A stretch of 64,000 nucleotides of DNA from Eonycteris spelaea. Taxonomy: Eukaryota > Chordata > Mammalia > Chiroptera > Pteropodidae. The notes below the pieces were generated by a model. The model saw only the letters and a list, made by a program, of their open reading frames with translations, ran no database searches and was not told where the DNA came from. Each line of letters opens with the position of its first letter. Positions within the stretch are counted from its first letter, which is position 1. Both the position numbers and the translations under genes were made by a program. Shown piece by piece: positions 42,727 through 54,160 of the stretch. Where the stretch lies: positions 1,798,001 through 1,862,000 of the forward strand of contig PUFA01000144.1 in NCBI GenBank assembly GCA_003508835.1. Reading direction: 5' to 3'.

Positions 42727-43680
42727 AGCTCTGATCCAGTGACAATTAGTTAAATATTTGTCACCACACATAAGGTAATTCATTAATAGTGCTTGTTAAT
42801 CACTGAATTCTTTAAGAGTTTATCAGTGCATGCTGTGACTCAATGCTTTATTCTATATATATTCTGGCTCACTGTGCCCCACTGAAATGAAAGGTCACAG
42901 GTTCCTGCATTCCCCATCGGATGTGTAAAGCAAGTAACACATAAAACAAACTAAAACAAGAAGTGTGATATTTTGTTGAGTACATATTTTCTTTTTAATG
43001 TTAACCTATTGTAATATAGTTGTTGGAAACATTTACTATGAATTCAAAGCACCCTGAGCACTCTTGATTCCATTAAAACTGAATTTTCCAGATTTCCAGA
43101 TTCAGGATGGCCTCTGGCAAAAACATTTTATCTTTCAGTGATACATTTACCCTGTATGACCCAAAGAAAATTACTGTAGAATTCACTAGTTGTTAGCTAA
43201 TAATTAATGAAATAGTCAAAATTTTTTCATGTATCACTAAGAACAAAAAAGTAATTGTATGTTTATATTTCCTATTCAAAGGTATTTAGAGTCTCCGACC
43301 ATTATAGGTCTCCAGTGAGAACAAAAGACAGGTTATAAGCCCATGCTTGACAATGATTCAATTACATAATAAAAATCACCATGATTTTACTGATTTTATC
43401 TTGAGAACTAAAATGGTTACTTGATTTTAATTGATAATGATGAAAGGAAAAGTTTGGGGTCCAAAGTTCCATATGCATTGGCCAAAACTATTCATTCAAC
43501 TGAAAAGATAATTTTGCATCCACTGTTACACAGAAAAATCAGACATGACCACTGGGAGAAAGCAAACTCTTAGGATGAACATTTAGCATCTAACAAAGTG
43601 AAAGACAATTGTTTCTGACATAATGAAACCTCAGTGGGAAAGCCAGTTCTGGTAGCTCTGATCCAGGGACAATTAGTTAA
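42727..43680 (+). repeat. Pair of 27-bp direct repeats in AAK1 3'UTR
   Basis: The text AGCTCTGATCCAG[T/G]GACAATTAGTTAA occurs at 42727-42753 and 43654-43680, with one mismatch in 27. No transposon surrounds either copy that I can identify. The reason for duplication is unknown. Confidence 0.75.
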
Positions 43681-45450
43681 GTTTCTTTTAGTCTGGACAT
43701 TTGAAATAGGTGGAGACAAAAATCAAGAAAAAGTCTTGAAAAGCAGCTGTTCATATTTTACTGCCAAGATCCCTGATCTTCAAATTTAAAAACTATCGCA
43801 CCTCATCAACTGCAACAGAATTTGGCATTCAGGCTTATTTCTTGGATGCATTTCCAGGAATCCTTAAATCATTAACCTGGTTTGGTAAGCAACTCTGCCA
43901 ATTTCTCCAGCTAAAGGGAAAACAAACCCACTAACATTTACTATAAATCACAGGAAGCTTTCAAGTTGAAACATGGTATAGCAACTCTTTCCATAAAGTT
44001 GAATCTCCTCAGCAGAAGTCTTCCCATTGAGACAGAAGTTGCATTTTAAGGCACTACTAATAAAGGATATGCAAACAGCTAGGAATGAGTCAGATATTTC
44101 CAGAGAGAGAAGCCATTTCAAAAATACAAGTCAGTCATCTAGCTGGCTGGCTTCAACATCTAAAGAGGAGAGGGCACTGAAAGGTTTTCATGGCTAACTG
44201 CTTTAGTTCTTTTCCATTCTCCTAAACTTATTTACACAAATCTCAGATTTACATTTCCTCAAGAGGCAGTGAGAAAGATGGCAAGGATTTGGAACAAACG
44301 AACAACACGGGCAATCGCTGGTAGCCTAGTCTTGTGATTAATAAATTCCGTAATGACAACATGGAGTGCTCAGACCCAAGGTCTTTAAGAGACTACACAC
44401 CCGGTGGCTGGGACTGCACCAAGGTGCTCTTTTCAGTTGTTCTGAGAGAAAAATGTGTAATTAATTTTTCATAACTAGGTAAATGGAATTTGTTAATCAC
44501 AAATGGAAAATTCTGGAGGAAAAGAAATCTACTCTGCAACTTCAGTTTCAGCAGGATTTTCCTACACCTTCCAATGGATTCGATTTTGCCAGGAGAAAAG
44601 AACTAAATAAAAGTAGCGTTCAAGTCAGTTAGTTCAGGAGACAAATGCCAGTAAATAAGTGATTGTGGAGGTAGGCATGGTGGACAGGATTATCCTCAAG
44701 GAAAATGCTTCCTGTGCACACACACGCGCACACATACCTGTGCACTCATACTTATTTAAAAAGTGGCGTGGACGTGGGGAAGGCTCAACACTATGAGACA
44801 TGAGCATAGGTATCTCATCTGTTTGTACTTCTATGTAGGACAAGATCAGACGCACATTAAACACCCACAGACACGCTTGCACAGGGGCCAGCCTGGCTGT
44901 CGCAGACTCAGAAACAGATGCAAAGAATCCTTCTAGAGCTGCTGGTTTTATAGGAATGATTAGTATCTGCAGGATTACACTTCCTCTTGATGTGCAGGAT
45001 TTTCATCTCCCATTTCCTTCCAGAAATCCCCTTATCAAGAGTATTAAATCAAGTCCTGGAGGAACTAATCTTGACTCCTCAATGAACATGACTCAGAACA
45101 GACTGCAAGAATTAAAACAAGCAATAATAAGGCCCCTTGGGGTTGGGATGAATTATTTCTGGATTTAAACAGTTTCTGGACAGGAAAAAAAAAAGCAGAG
45201 TTCTGGGTAGTGGTGGAGATGGAAATGCCTGAAAGGCCAGAAATCAATATAAACAAAAGAAATGGGCTTAACTTAAAGGGGTTTTGACTAAATATCACTG
45301 CAACTGAGTTTGTTGACTGAAGTTCTGCTCTGACCCACAGAACTTAAAAGATAGTAACTGATACATTTCTTCTTAGGAGGCTCAGTTGGGAGTGGGGTGG
45401 TGGGTTATGGAGGGTGGAGTAGAAAGAGGCCTAAGGCTCAGGTATTGCTC

Positions 45451-46579
45451 CTAAGGTTTCTGCTTGCTTGATTTTGAAGGAAAGGGTGCTAAAGCAAAAG
45501 GATCAGCAGCTGGCAGCTCTGTAGTCCTGGAGGAAAAGGATGTGATGGAAACTGAGCCAGCTATGGACTGCTTGTTGGTTTGCGAAACAATTTTGTAGGC
45601 AGCAATGGGCTGGGCTTCTGGACTTGGCTCATCTTCTGGGCTATAGTGACGGGAGTATTTGGACAAAGACTGGGGGCGGAATGGTTTGCCAGCCATGGGG
45701 CCTGAAAGAGCTTCTTTCTGGGGCTGAGGTCCTTTGTTTCTGTCATTAGGATGGCCCCCCGATTCTAGGGAGGATCCCTGGATGAGATGCTGTCAAGATG
45801 GTCTGCTGCTTGTATAGAATGGGAGGGGAGGTTGGGTTGTTGGACAAAACCAGCCATGGAATACTGAGATCGCACAGAGGCATACATTGCTCTGTCAAGG
45901 CCTGAGAGCACAGCGACATCATCTGTCTGACTGAGGAGACTGGCCTGTGCAGGCAACTCCTGGGAGGCGCTCTGGGCCACTGTTAACTCCTCCATACTTT
46001 TCTTCTTGGTAAAGGGAGCTCTCAAGAACACGTCCGTCTCCTCTGGCTGGGAAGCAGCCACACTGCCCTTGGAGACAAATGGGGCTTTGGAGAAAATGTC
46101 TATGTCATCCGCTGGAAGCCTTGAGCTCCTGAAGGGGGCTGTGGCAAAAACATCCGGCTCACTGAGACCATCAGTGGTTGGTTGTGCGAGGGCTTGAAGC
46201 TGATTTTTCTGTCCTCCTTGCACTGCCTTTGCTTGCTCAGAAGAGACTTCTGGCTGAGAGAATGGAATGGCTCCTCCTCGCTTCCCCTGCGGAGGCCTGC
46301 AGCTTTCGTCCTCTTCTTCTGATTCCATGAGGAGCGGTCGAGACCCACTGCAGTCTAGCATGTCCCCCTCAAGGTCAGTCCCTTCCTCTTCACTGCTGTG
46401 GAATGAGCTGTTGCTTGAAGGGCCATCTCTGGCCAAGAAGTCGGATTCTAAACTGTTCTGAGTTTTCATGTCAGGTACTCTGGAGGGGTCTGGATACAGG
46501 GGAAGGCCTTTAACACCCGCTGATTCTTTAAAGTGCTCTACAGTTATTACAGGACAGGGATTGGGTTCTCTCTGGAGAC
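45451..46579 (-). CDS. AAK1: AAK1 long-isoform C-terminus (alternative coding exon), apparent frameshift
   Basis: Splicing exon 56789-56899 (ending in a split codon, G) to this acceptor (GT CTC CAG...) gives an in-frame Gly and then LQREPNPCPVITVEHF, so phase fits. The frame is open for about 270 codons to a TAG at 45765-45767. The protein is acidic and Ser-rich (ESDFLARDGPSSNSSFHSS, MESEEEDESCR) and has repeated DxF/APF-type modules (DVFATAPF, DIFSKAPF, DVFLRAPF), a design I associate with the long tail of the related kinase BMP2K. From about 45775 the next frame (plus one base) reads on as SLESGGHPNDRNK, then MAGKPFRPQSLSKYSRHYSP and ends DPFALAPFPSKSSKQKP at 45451, with another DPF and APF pair. 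So one base seems missing near 45770-45780, possibly from a G run. Endocytic adaptor-binding tails use DPF-type motifs (established). The isoform and its similarity to BMP2K are inference. Confidence 0.8.
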
Positions 46580-47789
46580 CTAGAAAAGCACAAAATGCAG
46601 AATTAATGTACAGGTCAGTTCAACTCTCCTTGGAACAGTTAATGGTCAACCCGCAGCGAAAACATTGTGGGACCAAATAATAAATGTTGAAAATGGAAAA
46701 CGTAAAACAGAAAAATAAAAGTCAGGCAAGGAAACTGCACACAAACTGGAACACAACCAATCACTGTCTCACATTCCGGAGCATGATAAGCACAATGTGC
46801 AGGAAAGGAGATGAAGATGTTAGGCACACAGACATTCAGCGTAACTACACAATGCTCCTACGTGGGGCTGGGCACTGACACCTGCTCTACCCGGCACTGG
46901 CTCATGATGGAATGAAAGCAAACCCAGTCACTCATCTCCAAATACACCATGATGGTTCTGGATTATGTAGAACTACTGTCTGGGGACAAATTCAATTCAT
47001 TATCTGATATGTGTGCCGATATCTGAGGACACACCCCACTCCCTGCCCCTGCAATGTAGCAGGACATGCCTGTTTAATAAACGCAAGTTTATTGATGATT
47101 TACTTCATAAGCAGTACTCAAAGAGCAAAAGAGTACTTCAAATATGAATACTGAAGGTGCTTTCTCAGGGGAGAAATCATATTAAATAAATCACCTTCAG
47201 CTGGAGCCGCCCTGGACTTTTGTTTTGTCTTCTAAGTTGGCAAAGATCTCCTCTGTTTAAATGAACCTATCATAAAGTTCTTTAAGGAGGAGTAAAATAC
47301 ATGGGAAATTATAGAGTTATTTGCAAACTCTAATATACTAGTCTATTTCTATCTAGGTAGAGATGCCTCAGGGTGCTCTGGCTTTTAAAATCAAATAGAC
47401 AATTATCAGAATACAAGAGCGCTTACCTTCCAAGAAATATTAGCAGGTTAGAAGTATGTCATTGGGCACATGTTAGCAAGAGGGCAGGAAAAAGGCATAT
47501 GTAACTAAGCAAGAAGAATCCAGAGAAAGGGTGGTTGGGGGTAAAGGTATCATTTCAATCATCTGTTTCCCAACCCACCAGGATAAGGACATTTGGTTCA
47601 ATGATTTGGATTCTACAGATGACTCAGAACCTTTTGACAGAGGTAATCCAATCATCCTCTCCCCACATTACCCTCCCCCTTCTATGCAAACCGTTAGATC
47701 CTAGAAACTGCTGGTAACAATTATCCCCCCGATAAAGTTTCTGCTTGAATTAAGCACACAGCACACAGCAGAAGCAGCATCAAAATCAG

Positions 47790-47795
47790 TTTATT
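47790..47795 (-). terminator. Candidate proximal AAK1 polyadenylation signal
   Basis: TTTATT on the plus strand, AATAAA on the AAK1 strand, about 8 kb after the canonical stop and before the alternative exon acceptor. The location between the two terminal exons fits an alternative-end design. Confidence 0.4.
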
Positions 47796-50700
47796 GGGAA
47801 ACCAGTCTCTTAAAGACATTACATTATAAAGAGATGTAGAGAGTTGAGTTGAACATTTTAGAAGATGCTGTACAAAAATACTATGCTTTTCTGAAGCCTA
47901 TAACTTTTTAGCAGTGCTTCTTTTTAAACTTCTGACCTTAAATATTGTTTCCAGAAACAAAAAAAGGTGCCCCTCTCCATGTTTATTTCTCTTTCTAATA
48001 GTTTGAATGCATTAGGCAAATTTAAAATTAGAGTCTTTAAGTTAAATTCTGTACTGGTACCAAATGACTTTCTGAATAGTATTTGAAGAATATGATTCCG
48101 AAGAGGATAATTTTTTCTCATAATACAACTTTAATATGTGTACCTGCATGATCATAGGAAAGCATTAGCTAAAACACTTCCTTTGCAATATATATAGAAA
48201 GATATATCCTAACCTCTCAGGCAAGTATATTGATATTAGATATCACAGAGATTTCCAGATGGTGATTTCTGGGAGAAAATTCAAATAAAGGGGGAAAAGG
48301 AGTTTTCCAAAATAAGATTTGCCAAGCAAGGTGGTATGAAAGGCCCCCAAAACTCCTTGAACCACTTTCTAACATAGCATCAGTTGGACAAAGTTTTCAG
48401 TTGCCAAAACCAAGGCACGATTTCTCATCTTCCAAAACTCCCCTGAAAGTTGGTGTTACTAAGCTGGTTCTGCGGTACGGCAAAATATCTCTTTAGGAAA
48501 ATAAATAAATAAATTTCATCAAGACAATGACCAGCTCTGGCATGATACAGGTCAACAATGGAAATGAACACTAGTTTGACTGGAGTTAGTGTAATGGGAA
48601 ACTTAAATCGATTTCAGTGAAAACAGTTGTGTGCAGATTGCCCCAAAGCAGCTACCTATAGAACTTAGGGCACTTTGGATGAGTGTTAGATTGCATTGTG
48701 AGAACCGTAGTACCAAATAGGGGTGCCCATGTCTAGAGTTGAACAGGATGGAAGAACATACTCAACTTATCAAAATTACTTCTGTTGAAAAGTGGGTTCT
48801 TGGACAGTCACCTGAAAGCCTCCTAAGACAGAGCATATTCTATGACCTTCATGGTAAGTAATGGGAAAAATCATACTTAAAGTCTCAACAACTTTTAAAA
48901 TTCACAAACACAGTCACAGAAATACTATAACATTGAGTTTGAAGGGAAAACTAATCTCCAGTCCTTCAAAACAAGGTCAGACCTGTTTCATATCTCTCTT
49001 CCAGTATGAATCTGCTTATGGGATTGGAAAAATACATTTAAAAAATTCTCCTGAGAAGGCCAAGTCTCTCAAACTGTCCACTCTTTTTAGAAAAGGTGCA
49101 GTGTGACCGAGACAGAGCAGTCACCTTTTGCGAGTCTCTAAGCCTGGCACTCTGGAGACCAAAGCAATGCTGGTAGATATGGAAAAGCAGACTTCCACAT
49201 CCCCTCGGGAATTTTGGTGGTGGTAGCACACAAAACAAAGGAGTCAAGAGAAGGGGAGATTCTAAGTAACTGTAAATGGAAGGTATTAAATCTTTTTGGG
49301 AGTCAGAGGTCTTTTTTGGGACACGAGTGGGTTCTTGGAGGTAAAGCCCATGTTTTCAGGGTGAATGGTCCCTGTATATGAAGATAGCCCTGTACCATAA
49401 GGAAAATGTGTTTGAAGCAGTCTGCCTAGTAGTAATAAAGGATTTACACTAATTTAACCTCATGCTTTGGCCCAGTTCCTTTGGTAACTGATGGTATGTG
49501 TAACAGATGCTCGCTCTGTTGACCACAGAGCTCAATAAAGCCTAACCAGCTGTTCCTGCAGAAGGAGGAGGGGGCTTAAGTCTCGGACCTGGCCTCACAG
49601 TCTGCAAAAGGGTCTTCTTCCTTATCATGAAGCCTAAGGTAGGGCATTTTTCTAATTCCTCCAAACTGGGTCTGTCTCTTTTTATTTTGGTTTAGCCCAT
49701 TAAATTAAGCAAGAGGTCAAAACATACTTCTTTTTGTTGCTCTGATGTAGGCCTGTGTTTCAGGTTAAGGTTAAGCAAATTTTGACACTGCCACTAGGAA
49801 TAACTCCATTTTTGAGGCTCCAAATGATACAGACTTCAGTAAGAGCTCATACTTCAGAGAGTAGGAAAGGAGTCCCCAAAAATAAATGATTTGGCAACTG
49901 TCCTTACCAACTCCCTAAGTTTCAAAACGACGAAAAATGCTGAATGACTTGGGATAGATTTGCCCTGGAAATTTTATCTGATGAATATAATGAGGGCGAT
50001 CAGAGTGCTTTCTAGAAAATTGAAATCTGAAGACTTAAATTTCAGACTAGATATCCCTTAGTGCAACATAGTGTGTACAACCTGAATTTTCACTTTCCCC
50101 GATGTTATCAATTGAAATAACAGTTACAAGGAATCTCAAAGGCATATTTCCTGCCAAAAACTGAAAATGAAAACTTGGAGTATTGAGAAACCTTCTCATA
50201 TAGTTAGTAGGTAGAAAGCAAAATATCCCTTCATAAAAACTTCAGAAATGCAGCACCAAGTGAAGTTTACACTCTGGGAGCCAAATCAGGAAATCAAGAG
50301 ATATATATCAAACTAATAATTTCCATGACCTTTTGGCTTAGGTGATAAAATCAAGCATTTGGTTCTGCTATATGTTGCATTAAAACCCAAGACTGGGGAA
50401 TGAGGGATTTGACGGGAGACAACATTGGCTAGTGATGATGTGCCTCTCCAGCCAAAGGAGCAATTAAATGAGACATCTCCCTGGGTAGAAAACTGCTGTT
50501 GCCAACGTAAAATGTTGAATTACATTGGCCTGGGTATAGTAAAGATCGAACGAGAGGACAGCTGCAAATCCGTGCTCCATTTTACAAACTGTGTCTGGTC
50601 GTATTGAATGGAAGGCTCGCGGGGTTTTATCCTCCCTGACCTCAAGGTGAAGCTAGGGTAGCCATGACTCATCAAAATGTCCTCAGCATGTCCCCACTTC

Positions 50701-51331
50701 CCTTGTACACAGGTACTTACTGTCACTCAACAATATGTTTAAATCCTTTTTTGCAAAAGTGGGTTTTCAGCTCAGGAAAATAGCAGCTATTTGAAATTAT
50801 TTACATCTCTGAACATCAATGGTCCTGTTTGAACAGATAAAAGTCTTTATTCCCCTGTATGTTTACATAAGAAATTTGTTTACAGACTTGTTTTTTATAC
50901 AATACTTGTATAGCAATGTTCAAATTTCACACTTTTACTGCCTACGATAGCTTCATGTACCTCTGTTTGCTTTGCCTTCTTGTGGAGGCAGGATAAAAAC
51001 CTGTGGTAAATATACAACCATGTGACCAGGGGTATGCAATAGGGCAGAGCAGGACACTAGCAGGAAAAGAGTACATCCAGGACTCTACATCAGGTGGGGA
51101 ACAAGGAAGTGTCTTCCATTCTAGCAAGGACCACGACCACCGTTTGGTAACTTTGTTTTATCTGAAGGACCTCCCTCCCCTACTTCAGTGAAAGGAAACC
51201 CAGGAGAAACAAAATAGTATCTTGTTACAGATTTGAAATGGAAGTCATCCGAATTTCATTCCGACTCAAAAAAGCCAAGCGTATCCAGGAACAAAACTAG
51301 CATGGAAAAGGAAAAGGCTAATTCTGTGTTG

Positions 51332-51354
51332 GTTAAAAAAAAAAAAAAAAAAAA
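51332..51354. repeat. Poly-A tract
   Basis: Nearly pure A run of about 20 bases, flanked by unique-looking sequence. Confidence 0.8.
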
Positions 51355-51499
51355 ATTACAGTCTCTGGAGAGGAATAAAAAATATAGCTTTGTAATACCT
51401 GAAGTGTTTGAGTAAAGATTCCATTTTAAATATCCATGTGATCTTTTCTCTGTTCTGCTTGGCAGCCTCTAATTTGCTTAATTCAGTATTTTGGGCAAT

Positions 51500-51505
51500 C
51501 CTATC

Positions 51506-51537
<32 letters not shown>

Positions 51538-51540
51538 ATA
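51500..51540. repeat. (TATC)n microsatellite
   Basis: About eight consecutive ATCT units with an AT-rich edge. It is likely polymorphic. Confidence 0.9.
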
Positions 51541-53049
51541 ATTTAAATTGAAGCAATCCTGTCATTTTTATCCTCAAATTCTAAGTTAGTGGCTATAAGA
51601 TCCTGATAATCTTATAGACTGAGAAACTTCAAGGCTCCAGGAGATCATCATCATGGGAACTTTATTTTGGTCCAACCAATCTAGAGCATGCATTTGTTCA
51701 GCTGAACTCCGATCCCTCCATACCTCTGGGCTGAGGTCAACCCCAAAGGTCCCTTGCTTCCCACAGCACTGCTGAAGGAAAACTTCCTGATCTAGGGGAT
51801 GACTGGGTTGGTTTGAATCAAAATGATCAATTTTCTGCCAGGAGAGTGGGAAAAAGTAGTATAAACAAAATTAACATTCCATCTGGAGAAATACAGGTTC
51901 TTTTTTGTGTTTGTTCCCCTATAATTATTAGCAATCCAAGTTCTATAATTCTAATTTAGGAAAAGCTAAGTCCCATCTCAAACGACACCGAACAAAGTGA
52001 CAACCTGTTTCAGAGGTTTTTTAAAACACCTATCTTTCAACTTTCTAAACCATATTATAGGGCAAAATTACAGAGATTTCCTTATTCAGAATATTTAAGA
52101 AATTAAGAATGATCATTGTTACTTTATAAGGTATGTTCTGTGATTTTTTCTTTTTACTACCTTCAGTAGTAACCACTTTTCATCTTAGGGTAGTGATTTT
52201 GCTTTTAAAAATAGCAAAATGTTATACAGAACCAAGAGTGGTAGAAAAAGTAGATCAAGAAAGGGAACATATTTTCAGATGTTAAAAGCAATACTAATTA
52301 GACAATAGTACAATGGATTTCTTAACACCTTATTACCTTCCTTAATGTTATTTCTAAGAACAGGAGTTTCAAAGTAACTTAAATGATGGCAGCATCATTA
52401 GAATAAGTATTAACTTCTCAAGTAAAACTAGATGCCTTTGAAGGGAACATCAATTAGATGTCAAAATTTTGACATGCCTGATAAAGTAATCATTAATTAT
52501 AATCATATTTATAAGTGCCCATTTAAACTTTATCTCCTCTGAGGCCTGTGTTTTTTAACAATCTAGTTATTTGAATGCTCTAAAGGGTAAAAAAATTCAT
52601 GTTTTTTTTTTTTGGTATAGCTCCTACTCATGTACAGTTGAAATAAAAGCAAATCAGAAACATGCTCATAGTATTTGTCCATTTTTAAATAGCAGATCAT
52701 TAATTAAACATTTTTAAAAGAATGGAAATCCGATATTGTTTTGTTGTACTGTGTGTTTGTGTGTGTGTATGAGAGAAACACAGAGAGAAAGAGGGGCGGG
52801 GTGGAGTCCCGGGGAGGGGGGGAACTAAAAAAAGGAACATCTATGTCCAAAACTCTGTGACCATTTAGGCTTCTATTCAGATAACCAAGAAAGAGCAACC
52901 TAGGTTAGTAAAAGTCCATTATAATTCTCTAAAATATCGATACTGCTATATAATAGTAAGAATTACATTAGATAATCGAAGAACATCAGGATATATAAAT
53001 CCTTCACAGTCCTCTCAAAGCTTAATAATATATACTTAGAACCCTAGAA

Positions 53050-53275
53050 TTCTATAATCTTAAAGACCACCTAGTTCAAACTCATCATTGTACAAACAAG
53101 AGCAGCAGCTCTGAGAAGTGATGCACCTGCTGAACGTCATTCAGATAGTGACTGGCAGAGGTCTGGATGAGATCCCAGGTGACCTACCCTGCCTCAGGTC
53201 CTACACCTGTAAAATGAAGTGGATGGACTAGAAGATGGTCTCTAGGTCCCTCTTATAGCTCAGTCTATAGTTTAA
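53050..53275 (-). mobile_element. MIR-like SINE, antisense
   Basis: The text ACCACCTAGTTCAAACTCATC, GAGAAGTGATGCACCTGCTG, AGATAGTGACTGGCAGAGG and GGATGAGATCCCAGGTGACC resembles reverse-complement MIR with a downstream CTGTAAAATGAAGTGGATGG segment that may belong to a second copy. Confidence 0.45.
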
Positions 53276-53945
53276 TAGGTCTATCAATTATCAGCACACT
53301 ACACTCATCTCAAATAAACTCTTTTAGCTCAGGGATGATGCTATACACCAAAAGGCCTCATTCACTGAGTACTCACTTATATTCCTTAACACAAAAATAG
53401 TTCTCCCTTTTAAGGCCCTTCTCCTAAAGAATTTCATGCTATTATCTCCCTCAGGCCTCCTCCACCCAGTCTCTGGCTTCTAGTCTGTTCTTTTCATTAA
53501 CAGTCTCCAATAAGCTTGATTGAGCCAGATGACTAGATAATATATATCAACGTAATTACAGGGAATGCACCAAAGGAACAATTTAGAGACACCTAATTTC
53601 TAGACTGCTTACTTCATGGTTTCGAGAAACTACATATTTCATTATATTTCTAAGATGTATGCATGAAAAAAACAAATTGGAAAACATAGGCATAAAACAT
53701 TATTCTTATTTAAAAATAAACATTTCCTTCATTAGCTTATACATTCTTTCTATGTCCAGGAAAAAGAATACAATTTTGACCTTTAATAATATTCCTGTCC
53801 ATAAGGGGGGAAACCAAGTCCCATTTTCACTGCTATCCAATCACGGAGAGCTCTTCAAGGGTGCCTTTTTTTTTATCCTCAGCGGGAAAGTTGTGCCTCC
53901 CTCAATTTGGAAATGATCCATATCCTCATAGAGGCCTTTACTTAG

Positions 53946-54160
53946 CTCATCTAGTTTCGGCTGGCACGGGAAGTATTTAAAGTCAGAAGGAAGACTGAAA
54001 GATTCAGACTTTTCCTCTGATGCCTTTCAAAGGCTGCTCGCACGTTGCTGGGGTCAAAGCTTGACCTCCGAGGTGCAGTGTTTTGCAGACTGCTGTTGCT
54101 GTCCAGCTTTTCCTTTCCCCTTAAAGTGCAAACGTGAGGAAGAAGAAACAAATGTACTAG
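53946..54160 (-). other. Unassigned open segment in AAK1 3' region
   Basis: A minus-strand frame open from about 54172 to 53951 reads KEKLDSNSSLQNTAPRRS and RRSSFDPSNVRAAFERHQR, which looks more protein-like than the other frames in the UTR. An AG at about 54118 could be an acceptor, but joining it to the last phased AAK1 exon does not give this frame. No strong donor was found. Probably non-coding, or an exon of another transcript. I do not recognise it. Confidence 0.25.

Larger units (their letters stand above)
39945..46579 (-). other. AAK1: AAK1 alternative terminal exon with long 3'UTR
   Basis: The exon opens at the acceptor CTTTTCTAG just above 46579. Its coding part is described separately, and the sequence from 45450 down to about 39945 is inferred to be its 3'UTR. 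The region is almost free of interspersed repeats, which is typical of a conserved UTR. A candidate polyadenylation hexamer is at 39960-39965 (TTTATT on the plus strand). The true mRNA end is not visible from sequence. Confidence 0.55.

Noticed and set aside
45561..45746. Separate minus-strand frame starting MTETKDLSPRKK
   Set aside because: This is a third frame over the AAK1 tail. The frame ending at 45451 is continuous with the repeated motifs and is the better reading.
46006..46461. Plus-strand frames opposite the AAK1 alternative exon
   Set aside because: They are shadows of the minus-strand coding sequence.
51500..51540. Regularly spaced short repeats as a possible CRISPR-like array
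   Set aside because: The units are contiguous tetranucleotides without spacers: an ordinary microsatellite.
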